From Bacteroidales bacterium (GTDB lineage: Bacteria > Bacteroidota > Bacteroidia > Bacteroidales > WCHB1-69): a stretch of DNA of 64,000 bases. A program made the translations under genes and the position numbers. This document shows, one piece after another, positions 1 through 9,543 of this stretch (positions are counted from its first letter, which is position 1; each line of letters starts with the position of its first letter). The notes beneath the pieces are model-generated. The model saw only the letters and a program-made list of their open reading frames with translations. It made no database searches and was not told the DNA's origin. The stretch spans positions 90,921 through 154,920 of the forward strand of contig JAFSOZ010000011.1 of assembly GCA_017443175.1 (NCBI GenBank). Reading direction: 5' to 3'.

Positions 1-1292
1 GCTTTCATACTTTTAGTGTACAGATTATAAAAAGGAATGGTATCATTACCTGTCAAATGACTTTTCCCGCTGCCATTGATGATGCGCAAATGGTCTTCAT
101 CGCGATAGACAATCTCCAAAATACCATCCTGGTTGAAATCAAACAAAGTCATGGAGGTCTCTCCCGAATTGTCTGTGTGTGTCGCCTGCCACTTGGTCTG
201 AAGCCCTGTCTGTGGATTGAACTTCATTGCCGTAATCCTGGATTGGGATACGGACTGCTGATAGTCTATATACACAAATTCAAGAAAAGAATCCCCATCA
301 ATGTCTCCGACCAGTGGATAACCGATGGTTTTGGCGTGTTTTCCGTGTACGAAGAGAATGTTTTCTGAAATCGGGCTATATGCATAGATGTAGGCCGAGT
401 CGGTGTAATCGGTCGAGGTACCATCTATAATTACAAGTATATCAAGTTGTCCGTCAAGGTCGAAGTCTGCCACTGCGACATTGCCGTCAGGTGGGACACG
501 TGTGGGTATGCTGACGGTTTTGATGATATTCACGTTGTTCAGGGAGACATCTGTCCTGCTTTGGATGTTGACTTGATAAATGGTGTTCCCGCAAATCAGT
601 TCGGGGATAGAGTCGCCGAGAACGTTGGCCGCAAAAGACATTGCGCAATGGCCCTTTTCTGAGGAGTTGCAACGATAACTTCTACCCATGTGTCCACTGG
701 ACGGACCCGCACAAAGTCGCTTTAGTGTCGCAGCATCATAGATTGCGTTACCGACATAAATCTCGGGCCAGCCGTCGTAGTTGAAGTCCGTTACCGAAAT
801 CACTCCTTCGCACGGCGTGTTCACGTCTGAGGTGGCCAAAAGGTTGCCGTGAACGTCGTACGAACGCAATTTGTTGTCGTAACAATGGAAGACTATGGCT
901 CCCTGCATCCCGCCATTGCCGTCGGGATAACGCACCAGCACCATTGGACCGGCATAACCCGCGTAAATCTTTTGCGGAAGGTTGATGGTACCAATCTGTT
1001 GCAGATCGGTGCCCCGATAGATGCCTACCTGTGTGGTGTAGTGGTCGTTAGTGGTGGTTTTCCCAGCCACGATTTCGACGATGCCATCCCCGTCAATGTC
1101 GCCCACCAAAGGCACAAAATAGCAGTGGATATCATTTGCCGAATGCAATACTTGTGCATCCCAGGGCTGTTCTGCTGCATCGGAAGTGCAGTCCGCCTCC
1201 ACCATGTTGTCGGGCAAGGTGACCTGCGCCTCCATTTTGAGACAGAGACCTATTAGGCATGTAATAATCCCCAGTTTGACAATGCTTTTCAT
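1..1292 (-). CDS. FG-GAP/VCBS repeat surface protein, N-terminal part (cut by window edge)
   Basis: I read this frame by hand: it is open with no stop from the ATG at 1290-1292 to the window start (430 codons). It begins with a signal peptide (MKSIVKLGIITCLIGLCLKMEAQ) and then carries FG-GAP/VCBS-type loops of the form D-x-D/N-x-D-G, for example VGDIDGDG, VTDFNYDG and VADFDLDG, which in this family form calcium-binding beta-propeller blades. The protein closely matches the N-terminal half of the next gene (1305-3953), with only 12 bases between the stop of that gene and this start, so the two are a tandem pair read in the same direction. By analogy with its neighbour it probably continues to a T9SS sorting domain outside the window, but that part is not visible. 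Likely exported. Ligand unknown. Confidence 0.85.
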   Translation of the reverse strand, partial: MKSIVKLGIITCLIGLCLKMEAQVTLPDNMVEADCTSDAAEQPWDAQVLHSANDIHCYFVPLVGDIDGDGIVEIVAGKTTTNDHYTTQVGIYRGTDLQQIGTINLPQKIYAGYAGPMVLVRYPDGNGGMQGAIVFHCYDNKLRSYDVHGNLLATSDVNTPCEGVISVTDFNYDGWPEIYVGNAIYDAATLKRLCAGPSSGHMGRSYRCNSSEKGHCAMSFAANVLGDSIPELICGNTIYQVNIQSRTDVSLNNVNIIKTVSIPTRVPPDGNVAVADFDLDGQLDILVIIDGTSTDYTDSAYIYAYSPISENILFVHGKHAKTIGYPLVGDIDGDSFLEFVYIDYQQSVSQSRITAMKFNPQTGLQTKWQATHTDNSGETSMTLFDFNQDGILEIVYRDEDHLRIINGSGKSHLTGNDTIPFYNLYTKSMK

Positions 1293-1304
1293 GTTGTGTG
1301 TGAT

Positions 1305-3953
1305 TTACAGCACGGTAACGGTGCCTCGGGTGGTGAACTTTTTCCCAAACGGGGTCGTGTAATAGATAACGTACTGATAAACATTGTTGTAGAAGGTCTT
1401 CCCCTTGTAGTCCCCATCCCAGCTGAATCCTTTGTCGGTGGAATAGAAGACCATCTCGCCCCAGCGGTTGAAGATCATGATTTCAAAATCGTTGATTTGA
1501 TTCTGGATTCTTTCGGGAAGGAAAAACCTGTCGTTCATACCGTCGGTTTTGGACGGGGTGATGGCGTTGGGGAGGTATATGGTGATTTGCGGAGTGGCGA
1601 CCACGATGGTGACATGGGTCACGCTGTCACAGCCATAGACGCTTTGGTAAGTGATGGAAGTGTCAATACGCTGTCCGCCTTCCAACAGACTTTCGCTCAA
1701 GAAAATACCATGTCGGTCGTAAGCGGTTCCTTCAGGGACGGTCTCTGTAAAATGTAAGTCGTATTCGGGGTGCACGCGCAATTGCAATACAATCACGCTG
1801 TCACACTCACCCACTTCATATATCCTTTCATAAAAGAACGTACCAGCCGACTGCGTTTCATCAGCTACAATATTGAAATTGTCATCAGAATAAGTTTCAC
1901 GCACACATATATCGGCTATTACAGTATCTCTAGAAATGTTACAGGGGTTCGCAGGAAAATAGAAAAAGTTATCTGTGGTGTCGCACTCCTCCTGCTGCCC
2001 GCCAGTTTGCGCCACCCCTTGTCCGTTGTCGTTTATCGCCACCACAATGTTCTCCAAATCAGGGAAGTTGAGCAAATCGGCATCAGAAAATTGGGTCGTG
2101 ATGGTCATGCAGTTGCCTACAAATAGGGAATTGGTGATGACTTCGGTCCGGATGATCGCCCCTTGGTAGGAATCTGCATAGTAGGTCACGCTGAACGGAT
2201 CCTCCAGGGTCTGCCCGCCGTCGTTGCAGAAGGTGAAGGTGTAGGTGAACATGCCGTTTTCATACGTCATGTTCGTATCGGTTGTGGCGGCAACATTCAG
2301 CAGCATGGAGAACGGTTTCCCATATTGATTGAGTGTGGTGGCCTGTTGCAGGAAGTTATTGAAGGGTCTCCGCACCACACCCTGTGGGTCGGTGAAAGCG
2401 GTGGCGTTGTTGAACAAAGGTATTGGCACAGTGAGGTCTTTGTTAATGTTGGTCACATTGTACATGTACTGGTTCCAGACAGGTCGCGCGGGTGCCCAAA
2501 GGTGGATGCCGCCGATGACCAACAGTTGTCCACCAACCCAGCCAAGACCGCCGTTCACCTTTCCGCACACCACAATCTCTGCTGCGCCGTCACCGTTCAC
2601 ATCCGCCACTACAGGATACTCTTTCCAGGTGCTGGCGGACATGCTTTTGGTATATAAGTTATAGAACGGTATGGTGTCGTTGCCGGTCAGATGGCTCCTG
2701 CCGCTTCCATTAATGATTCGTAGATTGTTTTCGTCGCGATAGACAATCTCCATAATGCCGTCCTGATTGAAATCGAACAGCGTCATGGAAGTCTCACCTG
2801 ATTGGTCATTATGCGTGGCTTGCCATTGAGTCTGAAGCCCTGAAAAAGGATTGTATTTCATTGCGGTGATACGAGAGTAGGAAACAGGTGTTTTATAGTC
2901 AATATAGACAAACTCCAAATATCCATCACCATCTATATCACCAACCAAAGGATAACCAATTGTTTTTGCGTAATGGCTATGTGAAAAAATAATATTCTCA
3001 GTGGTAGGATTATAAGCGTATATGTAGGCGGAGTCGGAGACCTCGACTGAAGTGCCGTCTATGATTACAAGTATGTCAAGTTGCCCATCAAGGTCAAAAT
3101 CAGCTACAGCGACATTGCCGTCTTGAGGTATATAAGAAGGTATTGTTATCGTCTTAAGTTCCGTGATACTGTTAAGTGAAACATCTGTGCGACTGACGAT
3201 GTTCACGTTGTAGATGGTGTTGCCGCAAATGAGTTCGGGAATGGAGTCTCCCAGCACGTCGGCGGCAAAAGACATGGCGCAGTTTCCTTTCTCATTAATG
3301 GAGCATTGCCAACTTCGTCCCATGTTGCCGCCTGCAGGACCAGCGCACAACTGCTTTAGTGTCGCTGCATCATAGATTGCGTTACCAATGTAAAGTTCCG
3401 GCCAGCCGTCGTAGTTGAAGTCTGCTACGGAGACCACTCCCTCGCATGGTGTGTTCACATCTGAGGTGGCCAGAAGGTTTCCGTTAATATCGTAGGAACG
3501 CAGTTTGTCGTCGTAGCAGTGCAAGACGACGGCCCCCTGCATCCCGCCATTGCCGTTGGGATAACGTACCAGAGCCATAGGCCCACCATAACCCGCATAA
3601 ATCTTTTGCGGTACAGTGATAAGCCCGATTTGTTGTAAATTAGACCCTTTGTATATGCCCACTTGTGTGGTGTAGTGGTCGTTAGTGGTGGTTTTCCCAG
3701 CCACGATTTCGACGATGCCATCCCCATCAATATCGCCCACCAAAGGCACAAAATAGCAGTGGATATCATTTGCCGAATACAATACTTGTGCATCCCAGGG
3801 CTGTTCTGCTGCATCGGAAGTACAGTCCGCCTCCACCATATTATCTGGCAAACCACTTTGCCCCGAGACCTGCATATGGAATGACATGCAAGCCATCAGC
3901 AATATAATTATGCATGACTCCTTTGGATGAATGTCATGTCTCATCATGTTCAT
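1305..3953 (-). CDS. FG-GAP/VCBS repeat protein with gliding-motility-type (T9SS type B) C-terminal domain
   Basis: 882 residues, complete. Residues 1-31 look like a signal peptide. Residues about 50-480 hold six FG-GAP/VCBS loops (VGDIDGDG, VADFNYDG, VADFDLDG, VGDIDGDG, LFDFNQDG, VADVNGDG), typical of a calcium-binding beta-propeller. Residues about 520-640 form a beta-rich region resembling CARDB adhesion modules. The last 90 residues start at IYLPNAITPSKTDGMNDRF and include FNRWGEMVF and FSWDGDYKG, the hallmarks of the gliding-motility-associated (CHU_C, T9SS type B) sorting domain. The protein is therefore expected to cross the outer membrane by type IX secretion and sit on the cell surface; porQ of that system lies at 48435. 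ATGs at 3953 and 3947 are both possible starts. A -7 box lies at 3971-3978. It is the upstream member of a tandem pair with the gene at 1-1292. Confidence 0.9.
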   Translation of the reverse strand: MNMMRHDIHPKESCIIILLMACMSFHMQVSGQSGLPDNMVEADCTSDAAEQPWDAQVLYSANDIHCYFVPLVGDIDGDGIVEIVAGKTTTNDHYTTQVGIYKGSNLQQIGLITVPQKIYAGYGGPMALVRYPNGNGGMQGAVVLHCYDDKLRSYDINGNLLATSDVNTPCEGVVSVADFNYDGWPELYIGNAIYDAATLKQLCAGPAGGNMGRSWQCSINEKGNCAMSFAADVLGDSIPELICGNTIYNVNIVSRTDVSLNSITELKTITIPSYIPQDGNVAVADFDLDGQLDILVIIDGTSVEVSDSAYIYAYNPTTENIIFSHSHYAKTIGYPLVGDIDGDGYLEFVYIDYKTPVSYSRITAMKYNPFSGLQTQWQATHNDQSGETSMTLFDFNQDGIMEIVYRDENNLRIINGSGRSHLTGNDTIPFYNLYTKSMSASTWKEYPVVADVNGDGAAEIVVCGKVNGGLGWVGGQLLVIGGIHLWAPARPVWNQYMYNVTNINKDLTVPIPLFNNATAFTDPQGVVRRPFNNFLQQATTLNQYGKPFSMLLNVAATTDTNMTYENGMFTYTFTFCNDGGQTLEDPFSVTYYADSYQGAIIRTEVITNSLFVGNCMTITTQFSDADLLNFPDLENIVVAINDNGQGVAQTGGQQEECDTTDNFFYFPANPCNISRDTVIADICVRETYSDDNFNIVADETQSAGTFFYERIYEVGECDSVIVLQLRVHPEYDLHFTETVPEGTAYDRHGIFLSESLLEGGQRIDTSITYQSVYGCDSVTHVTIVVATPQITIYLPNAITPSKTDGMNDRFFLPERIQNQINDFEIMIFNRWGEMVFYSTDKGFSWDGDYKGKTFYNNVYQYVIYYTTPFGKKFTTRGTVTVL

Positions 3954-3970
3954 GTTTTATTATTACACGG

Positions 3971-4065
3971 CAAAGATACTATTTTTTCTTAACGATTTGA
4001 GTGTGTTTTGAACGTGTCAGATATTCGGCTATACATACCATTCACACAGATTTTTTATACCTTTG
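3971..4065. promoter_or_regulatory. Divergent promoter pair between the FG-GAP gene and murF-alr
   Basis: TATCTTTG on the minus strand (plus 3971-3978) lies 18 bases before the FG-GAP gene start, and TACCTTTG on the plus strand (4058-4065) lies 19 bases before the murF-alr ATG. Both match the Bacteroidetes -7 consensus TAnnTTTG. No convincing -33 TTTG was found at the expected distance for either. The plus-strand box also argues that in-frame codons upstream of 4085 are not translated. Confidence 0.65.
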
Positions 4066-4084
4066 CACCCGAATTTTATCAAAC

Positions 4085-6529
4085 ATGACCATTACCGAAA
4101 TTGCCGATATCATACAACCCATACACCAATGTATCCGGGACGACAAGGCTGTTGTCTCGTGCCTATGCTACGACAGCCGCAAGGTGAACAAGCCCGAGGA
4201 GAGCCTCTTCTTCGCCTTCAAGACTGCGCAGAATGACGGCCACCAGTTCATCCCCGAGCTTCTGCTCAAGGGTGTCCGCAACTTCATCGTGACCGACCCT
4301 TGCTGCACCGATTTGGACTCCTCGGCCAACTTCCTCGTCGTGGACAACACCCTCGCCGCCCTGCAAACCCTTGCCGGACACCATCGCCAACAATTCCACT
4401 ACCCCGTCATCGGCATCACCGGTTCCAACGGCAAAACCATCGTGAAGGAGTGGCTCGCCACCCTGCTGGACGACGACTTCTCCATCGTCAAAAGTCCTAA
4501 CAGCTACAACTCACAACTCGGCGTGCCCCTGTCTGTGTGGAAGATGGCCGGCCACCACAACCTCGCCATTTTCGAAGCCGGCATTTCACGCCCTGGCGAG
4601 ATGCAACACCTTGCCGAGATTATCCGCCCCACCATCGGCATCCTTACCAACATTGGCATGGCACATGCCCAGTTCTTCCAGAACCAGGCCCAGAAGACCA
4701 TCGAGAAACTCCAACTCTTCGCCCACGCCGATACGCTCATCTACCACGATGACAATCTCGAACTCAACACCCTCCTCACCCTGCCCGAATACAACCACCT
4801 CGACAAGATTTCCTGGGGCTCGGCGCAAGCCACTTACCCTGTCCAATACCAAACCGAAGACAACCACACGCTGCTGAAAATCAACAATTTCACATACAGC
4901 ATTCCCTTCCTGGATGCAGCTTCCATTGAAAACGCCACTCACGCCATCATCACCATGCTGGTGTCAGGGTTGGAACCGGAGACCATCAACACGCGGCTTC
5001 CACGCCTCTCGCACATCCGCATGCGCATGGAGATTCTGGAAGGGCGCAACCACTCCGTCGTCATCAACGACACGTACAGCCTGGACACCAACTCGCTGAA
5101 CGCTGCTCTGGACTTCCTGGACACGCAGACCCAGCTGCCCGACAAGGCGCTCATCCTCTCCGACTTCGAGCAGGTGGGCCAACTGACCGAGCAAGACTAT
5201 TTGGAACTCAACGAACGGCTACAGAAACATCACATCCGCCGATTCATCGGTATCGGAGATCATTTGTCAGGACACCAGTCGTGTTTCTCCTGCCCGATGC
5301 AGCAGTTTTTTGCCTCCACGGAAGAATTTCTATCACATATACCCGAATTTTCCTACGAATCCATTCTGGTGAAGGGCGCGCGCAGTTTCCATTTTGAGAA
5401 CATCGTGGCCCAGCTGCAGCACATGACCCATCTCACCATCCTCAACGTGAGTCTCCCCGCGCTCACCCACAACCTCAACCTCCACCGCGCCCTCCTGCGT
5501 CCGGACACCAAGATGGTGGCCATGGTGAAAGCGCATTCCTACGGCCTCGGCGACGTGGAGCTCGTCAACGAGCTGGTCGCCAACCGCATCGACTACCTGG
5601 CGGTGGCCTACACCGACGAGGGCGTGCGCCTGCGCAAGCGGCACATCCGCACTCCCATCATCGTGCTGGGCGCCGAAGCACACAGCTTCGACGTGATGGT
5701 ACAACAAAACCTCGAGCCGGAAATCTTCAACTTCTTCTACCTGCAAGAACTCATCCGTGTGCTCCGCAAGCATCCGCAAATCCAACAGTTCAACATCCAT
5801 ATTAAACTCGACACCGGCATGCACCGGTTGGGCTTCGACGAGGCTGACCTTCCCCATCTTATCCAAATCATCCAGGAGAACCCGCAACTGCACATAACCT
5901 CCGTCTTTTCCCATTTGGCAGCCGCCGAAGACCCGCACGAAGATGCCTACACGCGCAAACAGATCGCCTTGTTCCAGCGCATGACCGACCGGCTGTGCGC
6001 CGCTTTCGACTACAAAATCCTGCGGCACATCCTCAACAGTGCCGGCATCAGCCGCTTTCCGGAGGCCCAATTCGACATGGTGCGGCTCGGCATCAGCCTG
6101 TACGGCTGCTCCGAGATCCCGTCATTGGCATCCAAGCTGCACAACGTCACCACGCTGAAGACCGTCATCACCCAGGTTAAAAACATCCCCGCCGGCGAGA
6201 CCATCGGCTACAACCGCAGCTACCGGCTCAAACGCGACAGCCAGGTGGCCATCATCCCCATCGGCTACGCCGACGGCTACCCGCGCGAGTTAGGCAACGG
6301 CAAAGGCACGGTCATCATTCAGGGCCAAAAAGTGCCCATCATTGGCAAAGTGTGCATGGACATGTGCATGCTGGACGTCACCGGCATCACAGTTCACGAG
6401 GGTGACGAGGTGGTGGTCTATGGCGAGGGCAACACCGTGGCCGACATGGCCCGCGCCGCCGGACTCATCAGCTACGAGCTGCTCACCCGCATCTCCAAAC
6501 GCGTGCCACGAGTGTATGTAAATGATTAG
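4085..6529 (+). CDS. murF-alr: Bifunctional MurF ligase / alanine racemase
   Basis: 814 residues. The N-terminal half is UDP-N-acetylmuramoyl-tripeptide:D-alanyl-D-alanine ligase (MurF): ATP loop GSNGKT at residues 113-118, NSYNSQLGVPLSVW around 139-152 and TNIGMAHAQFF around 188-198. The C-terminal half (from about residue 450) is PLP-dependent alanine racemase: the PLP lysine is K482 in MVKAHSYGLG, and the GYADGYPRELGNG and VCMDMCMLDVTG blocks are present. The fused enzyme both makes D-alanine and adds the D-Ala-D-Ala dipeptide to the peptidoglycan precursor. This fusion and length are typical of Bacteroidetes. In the MurF half the usual DSYNANP-like block reads NDTYSLDTNS, as often seen in the fusion form. 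The ATG at 4085 is chosen over an in-frame start at 4001 because the -7 box at 4058-4065 lies between them. Cytoplasmic. Confidence 0.95.
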   Translation: MTITEIADIIQPIHQCIRDDKAVVSCLCYDSRKVNKPEESLFFAFKTAQNDGHQFIPELLLKGVRNFIVTDPCCTDLDSSANFLVVDNTLAALQTLAGHHRQQFHYPVIGITGSNGKTIVKEWLATLLDDDFSIVKSPNSYNSQLGVPLSVWKMAGHHNLAIFEAGISRPGEMQHLAEIIRPTIGILTNIGMAHAQFFQNQAQKTIEKLQLFAHADTLIYHDDNLELNTLLTLPEYNHLDKISWGSAQATYPVQYQTEDNHTLLKINNFTYSIPFLDAASIENATHAIITMLVSGLEPETINTRLPRLSHIRMRMEILEGRNHSVVINDTYSLDTNSLNAALDFLDTQTQLPDKALILSDFEQVGQLTEQDYLELNERLQKHHIRRFIGIGDHLSGHQSCFSCPMQQFFASTEEFLSHIPEFSYESILVKGARSFHFENIVAQLQHMTHLTILNVSLPALTHNLNLHRALLRPDTKMVAMVKAHSYGLGDVELVNELVANRIDYLAVAYTDEGVRLRKRHIRTPIIVLGAEAHSFDVMVQQNLEPEIFNFFYLQELIRVLRKHPQIQQFNIHIKLDTGMHRLGFDEADLPHLIQIIQENPQLHITSVFSHLAAAEDPHEDAYTRKQIALFQRMTDRLCAAFDYKILRHILNSAGISRFPEAQFDMVRLGISLYGCSEIPSLASKLHNVTTLKTVITQVKNIPAGETIGYNRSYRLKRDSQVAIIPIGYADGYPRELGNGKGTVIIQGQKVPIIGKVCMDMCMLDVTGITVHEGDEVVVYGEGNTVADMARAAGLISYELLTRISKRVPRVYVND

Positions 6530-6551
6530 AGACGCAAAATCTTGCGTCTCT
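6528..6551. repeat. REP-like palindrome (AGAGACGCAA arms)
   Basis: A perfect 10-bp inverted repeat, AGAGACGCAA / TTGCGTCTCT, with a 4-base loop, overlaps the last two bases of the murF-alr stop. It has no T-run after it, so it is not a classic terminator. It looks like a REP-type palindrome. Just downstream (6556-6592) is a short degenerate tandem of GGTAAATGA-like words. Confidence 0.6.
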
Positions 6552-6605
6552 GGAGCATGAGGTAAATGTGGTAAATGAGGTTAATGGTATAATGTACAAT
6601 TTTTG

Positions 6606-6613
6606 TACTTTTG
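6606..6613 (+). promoter_or_regulatory. -7 box TACTTTTG for the sugar dehydratase gene
   Basis: TACTTTTG fits the Bacteroidetes -7 consensus and lies 26 bases before the ATG at 6640. It sits inside the longer open frame that starts at 6568, so it decides the start codon choice for the downstream gene. Confidence 0.6.
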
Positions 6614-6639
6614 CCGCCGTTATTTGGCAGACCATTGTA

Positions 6640-8556
6640 ATGAGTTCATCCATAAAGAAAATATATTTGAGAATCAGGAACCTGCACATCACCCCGGCAT
6701 GGCTGATCATGGCGTTGGATTTGCTAGTGGTTGGCATTTCCGTGTTCCTGTCCTTGGTAGTCAGGGCCAACTTCAAATTGCCCACCCACATGAACTACAC
6801 GGACTGGGTTTACACACCCATCCTGATTTTCATCATTCGGTTCATCTTCTTCGAAATCTTCCAAACCCACCATCTGGTGGTGCGCTACACGAGCACCAAG
6901 GATGTGGTGAAAATATTTCTCTCGTGCTTCTGCGCCACGCTGATCATTGCCGCCGTCAACCTCATCGTCTTCACCATCAAGCACAAATTCCTCATTCCCA
7001 ACTCCGTATGGATCATTGAATTTTTCGTCACCACCGTGCTGTTGCTGGTTTACAGGCTTGCCTTCAAGATGTACTTTTTGGAAACGATGAATCCCACCCG
7101 TTTCCGCAAGAACATTATCATCTTCGGAGCCGGCGATTCGGGTATCATCACCAAGCGTACCATTGAGCGCGACAATGCCAGCAAATACAACGTGTTGGCC
7201 TTCTTCGACGACGACCCTTCCAAAATCGGCATGCAGCTGGAGAGCCTTCATGTATATGATTTCCGGATGTTGGACGATTATCTCAGCGTTAACAATATCT
7301 CCTTCCTCATCATCGCGGTGCAGAAAATCAGCAACGCCAAGGTGAAAGCTATCACGGAGGTGGCTTTGCCGCATAACGTGAAGGTGCTCAAGGTGCCACC
7401 GGTGTCGCGCTGGCTGAACGGCAATTTGAGTTTCAAGCAAATCAAGAAGGTGAAGATTGAAGATTTGCTGGATCGCAACCCCATCCAACTGGATCTTTCC
7501 TTGCTCAACTCCGAACTAAACGGCCAAACCATTTTGATTACCGGGGCGGCGGGCTCCATCGGCAGCGAGATTGTACGCCAGCTGCTGCAATTCCAATACA
7601 AGCAGTTGGTTTTGGTAGATGAAGCCGAAACACCCTGTTTCTTCTTGCAAGACGAATTACTCAAGGCCAACGGCATGAAAAACATACACTTGCACATCCA
7701 CAGCATTTGCGATAAAGCCCAGATGGCCCGTGTTTTCGAGGCCTATCATCCCAATATCGTCTTCCATGCCGCCGCTTACAAGCATGTACCCATGATGGAG
7801 AAGAACGTGCGTTCCGCCATCAAGACCAACGTGGCAGGCACCAAGCTGCTGGCCGACATGGCCGTGAAGTACGGGGTTTCCAAATTCGTGATGATATCGA
7901 CCGACAAGGCCGTGAATCCCACCAACGTAATGGGTGCTTCCAAGCGCATCGCGGAGATGTACGTGCAGGCATTGAACTTCCACCAGAGCACCACCAAGTT
8001 CGTCACCACACGCTTCGGCAACGTGCTGGGCTCCAACGGATCAGTCATTCCCATCTTCCGCAAGCAGATTGAGAACGGCGGTCCCATCACCGTGACACAT
8101 CCCGACATTACGCGCTATTTCATGACCATCTCCGAGGCCTGTCAGTTAGTGCTGACCGCCGGAGCCATGGGCAAGGGCGGCGAGATCTTCATCTTCGACA
8201 TGGGCAAATCCATCAAAATCAGCGATGTGGCCAAAAAGATGATTCAGCTGTCAGGACTTACGCTCAACAAGGACATTTCCATTGAATACACTGGCCTGCG
8301 CCCTGGCGAAAAGCTGTACGAAGAGCTACTGGCCAACGAGGAGAACACTATAAAGACGGAGCACCAGAAGATCATGATCGCCAAAGTGCGCACCTACGAA
8401 TATGAGACGCTGGTCCCCAAGATTGAAAAACTCATCGAACTGCAGGACGAGGACGAATTTGTCGTTGTCGGTCAGATGAAAGAGGTGGTTCCGGAGTTCA
8501 AAAGCAACAATTCTGTATTTGAAGCCATTGATAATCAAGAAAAACGCAATCAATAA
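6640..8556 (+). CDS. Membrane-bound nucleotide-sugar 4,6-dehydratase (FlaA1/WbpM/CapD family)
   Basis: 638 residues. Four membrane segments fill roughly the first 150 residues (for example LIMALDLLVVGISVFLSLVV). Two Rossmann domains follow: IIIFGAGDSGIIT, typical of the N-terminal CoA-binding-like module of long family members, and ILITGAAGSIGSEIV for the catalytic SDR domain. The active-site block reads STDKAVNPTNVMGASKR: the usual SDR tyrosine is replaced by methionine before the lysine, as in WbpM. WbpM makes UDP-4-keto-6-deoxy sugars from UDP-GlcNAc for O-antigen or capsule; which exact sugar is made here is inference. The start at 6640 follows a -7 box at 6606. Three bases after the stop begins a WlbA-like dehydrogenase, so this opens a sugar operon. 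Confidence 0.88.
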   Translation: MSSSIKKIYLRIRNLHITPAWLIMALDLLVVGISVFLSLVVRANFKLPTHMNYTDWVYTPILIFIIRFIFFEIFQTHHLVVRYTSTKDVVKIFLSCFCATLIIAAVNLIVFTIKHKFLIPNSVWIIEFFVTTVLLLVYRLAFKMYFLETMNPTRFRKNIIIFGAGDSGIITKRTIERDNASKYNVLAFFDDDPSKIGMQLESLHVYDFRMLDDYLSVNNISFLIIAVQKISNAKVKAITEVALPHNVKVLKVPPVSRWLNGNLSFKQIKKVKIEDLLDRNPIQLDLSLLNSELNGQTILITGAAGSIGSEIVRQLLQFQYKQLVLVDEAETPCFFLQDELLKANGMKNIHLHIHSICDKAQMARVFEAYHPNIVFHAAAYKHVPMMEKNVRSAIKTNVAGTKLLADMAVKYGVSKFVMISTDKAVNPTNVMGASKRIAEMYVQALNFHQSTTKFVTTRFGNVLGSNGSVIPIFRKQIENGGPITVTHPDITRYFMTISEACQLVLTAGAMGKGGEIFIFDMGKSIKISDVAKKMIQLSGLTLNKDISIEYTGLRPGEKLYEELLANEENTIKTEHQKIMIAKVRTYEYETLVPKIEKLIELQDEDEFVVVGQMKEVVPEFKSNNSVFEAIDNQEKRNQ

Positions 8557-8559
8557 AGC

Positions 8560-9531
8560 ATGAAGAATTTCGCCATTATCGGAATCGGCGGTTTTGTAGC
8601 CCCGCGCCATCTGCAAGCCATCAAGGACACCGGCAACAACCTGGTGGCCGCGTATGACATCAGCGACAGTGTGGGCATCATCGACAGCTTCTTTCCCAAC
8701 GCGGATTTCTTCACCGAACAAGAGCTGTTTGACCGCCACTGTACCAAAATCAAGAACACAGAGCGAAATATAGACATCATCTCCGTGTGCACGCCCAACT
8801 ACCTGCACGACTCGCACACGCGCTACGCGCTGCGCCTGGGTTGCGACGTGATTTGCGAGAAACCTTTGGTGCTCAATCCCTGGAACATTGACGCACTCCA
8901 GCGCGTGGAGCAGGAAACCGGTCACAGGGTGAACAACATCCTGCAACTGCGTCTGCATCCTTCTGTCATCGCCCTGAAGAAAAGAATTGACGAGGGGCCG
9001 CAAGACAAGATCTACGACGTGGACCTGACCTATATCACTTCACGTGGAAAATGGTACTACACTTCCTGGAAAGGTGATGTCAAGAAAAGCGGCGGCATCG
9101 CCACCAACATCGGCATCCACTTCTATGACATGCTGGCATTCATTTTCGGCGATGTCCAGGAAAACATCGTCCATATTTCCTCCCACGACCGACTGGCCGG
9201 ATACATCCGTTTCCAAAAAGCGCGCGTGCGCTACTTCCTGAGCATCAATGCCAAGACCTTGCCGCCGGAAGTGGCCGCAAAAGGACAACGCACTTTCCGC
9301 GCCATCACCATCGGCGACGAGGCATTTGAATTCAGCAACGGCTTCACCGACCTGCACACCGAAAGCTACCGCAAGATTCTCGCCGGCCAGGGATTCGGCC
9401 TGGACGAGGTGCGAAACTGCATCCAGATTGTCTATGACATCCGCAACGCCCAACCTGTCGGATTGGTGGGCGACTACCATCCGCTGGCCAAGTTCCCTCT
9501 GGAACCGCACCCATTCGGTTGGATTGTATAA
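8560..9531 (+). CDS. wlbA: Gfo/Idh/MocA-family UDP-sugar 3-dehydrogenase, WlbA/WbpB-like
   Basis: 323 residues, the usual length of WlbA/WbpB. It opens with a Rossmann fold (FAIIGIGGFVAPRHLQAIKDT); SVGIIDSFFPNADFF, VCTPNYLHDSHTRYALRLG and CDVICEKPLVLNPWNID follow in the order I recall for WbpB of Pseudomonas and WlbA of Bordetella. The EKP motif carries the conserved lysine. Those enzymes oxidise C3 of UDP-GlcNAc-uronate using NAD on the way to 2,3-diacetamido-uronic acids. The amidotransferase and acetyltransferase steps are not adjacent, although a DegT-type aminotransferase occurs at 49547. It lies 3 bases after the dehydratase gene and is cotranscribed with it. Cytoplasmic. Confidence 0.85.
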   Translation: MKNFAIIGIGGFVAPRHLQAIKDTGNNLVAAYDISDSVGIIDSFFPNADFFTEQELFDRHCTKIKNTERNIDIISVCTPNYLHDSHTRYALRLGCDVICEKPLVLNPWNIDALQRVEQETGHRVNNILQLRLHPSVIALKKRIDEGPQDKIYDVDLTYITSRGKWYYTSWKGDVKKSGGIATNIGIHFYDMLAFIFGDVQENIVHISSHDRLAGYIRFQKARVRYFLSINAKTLPPEVAAKGQRTFRAITIGDEAFEFSNGFTDLHTESYRKILAGQGFGLDEVRNCIQIVYDIRNAQPVGLVGDYHPLAKFPLEPHPFGWIV

Positions 9532-9543
9532 CCCATAACTTCT

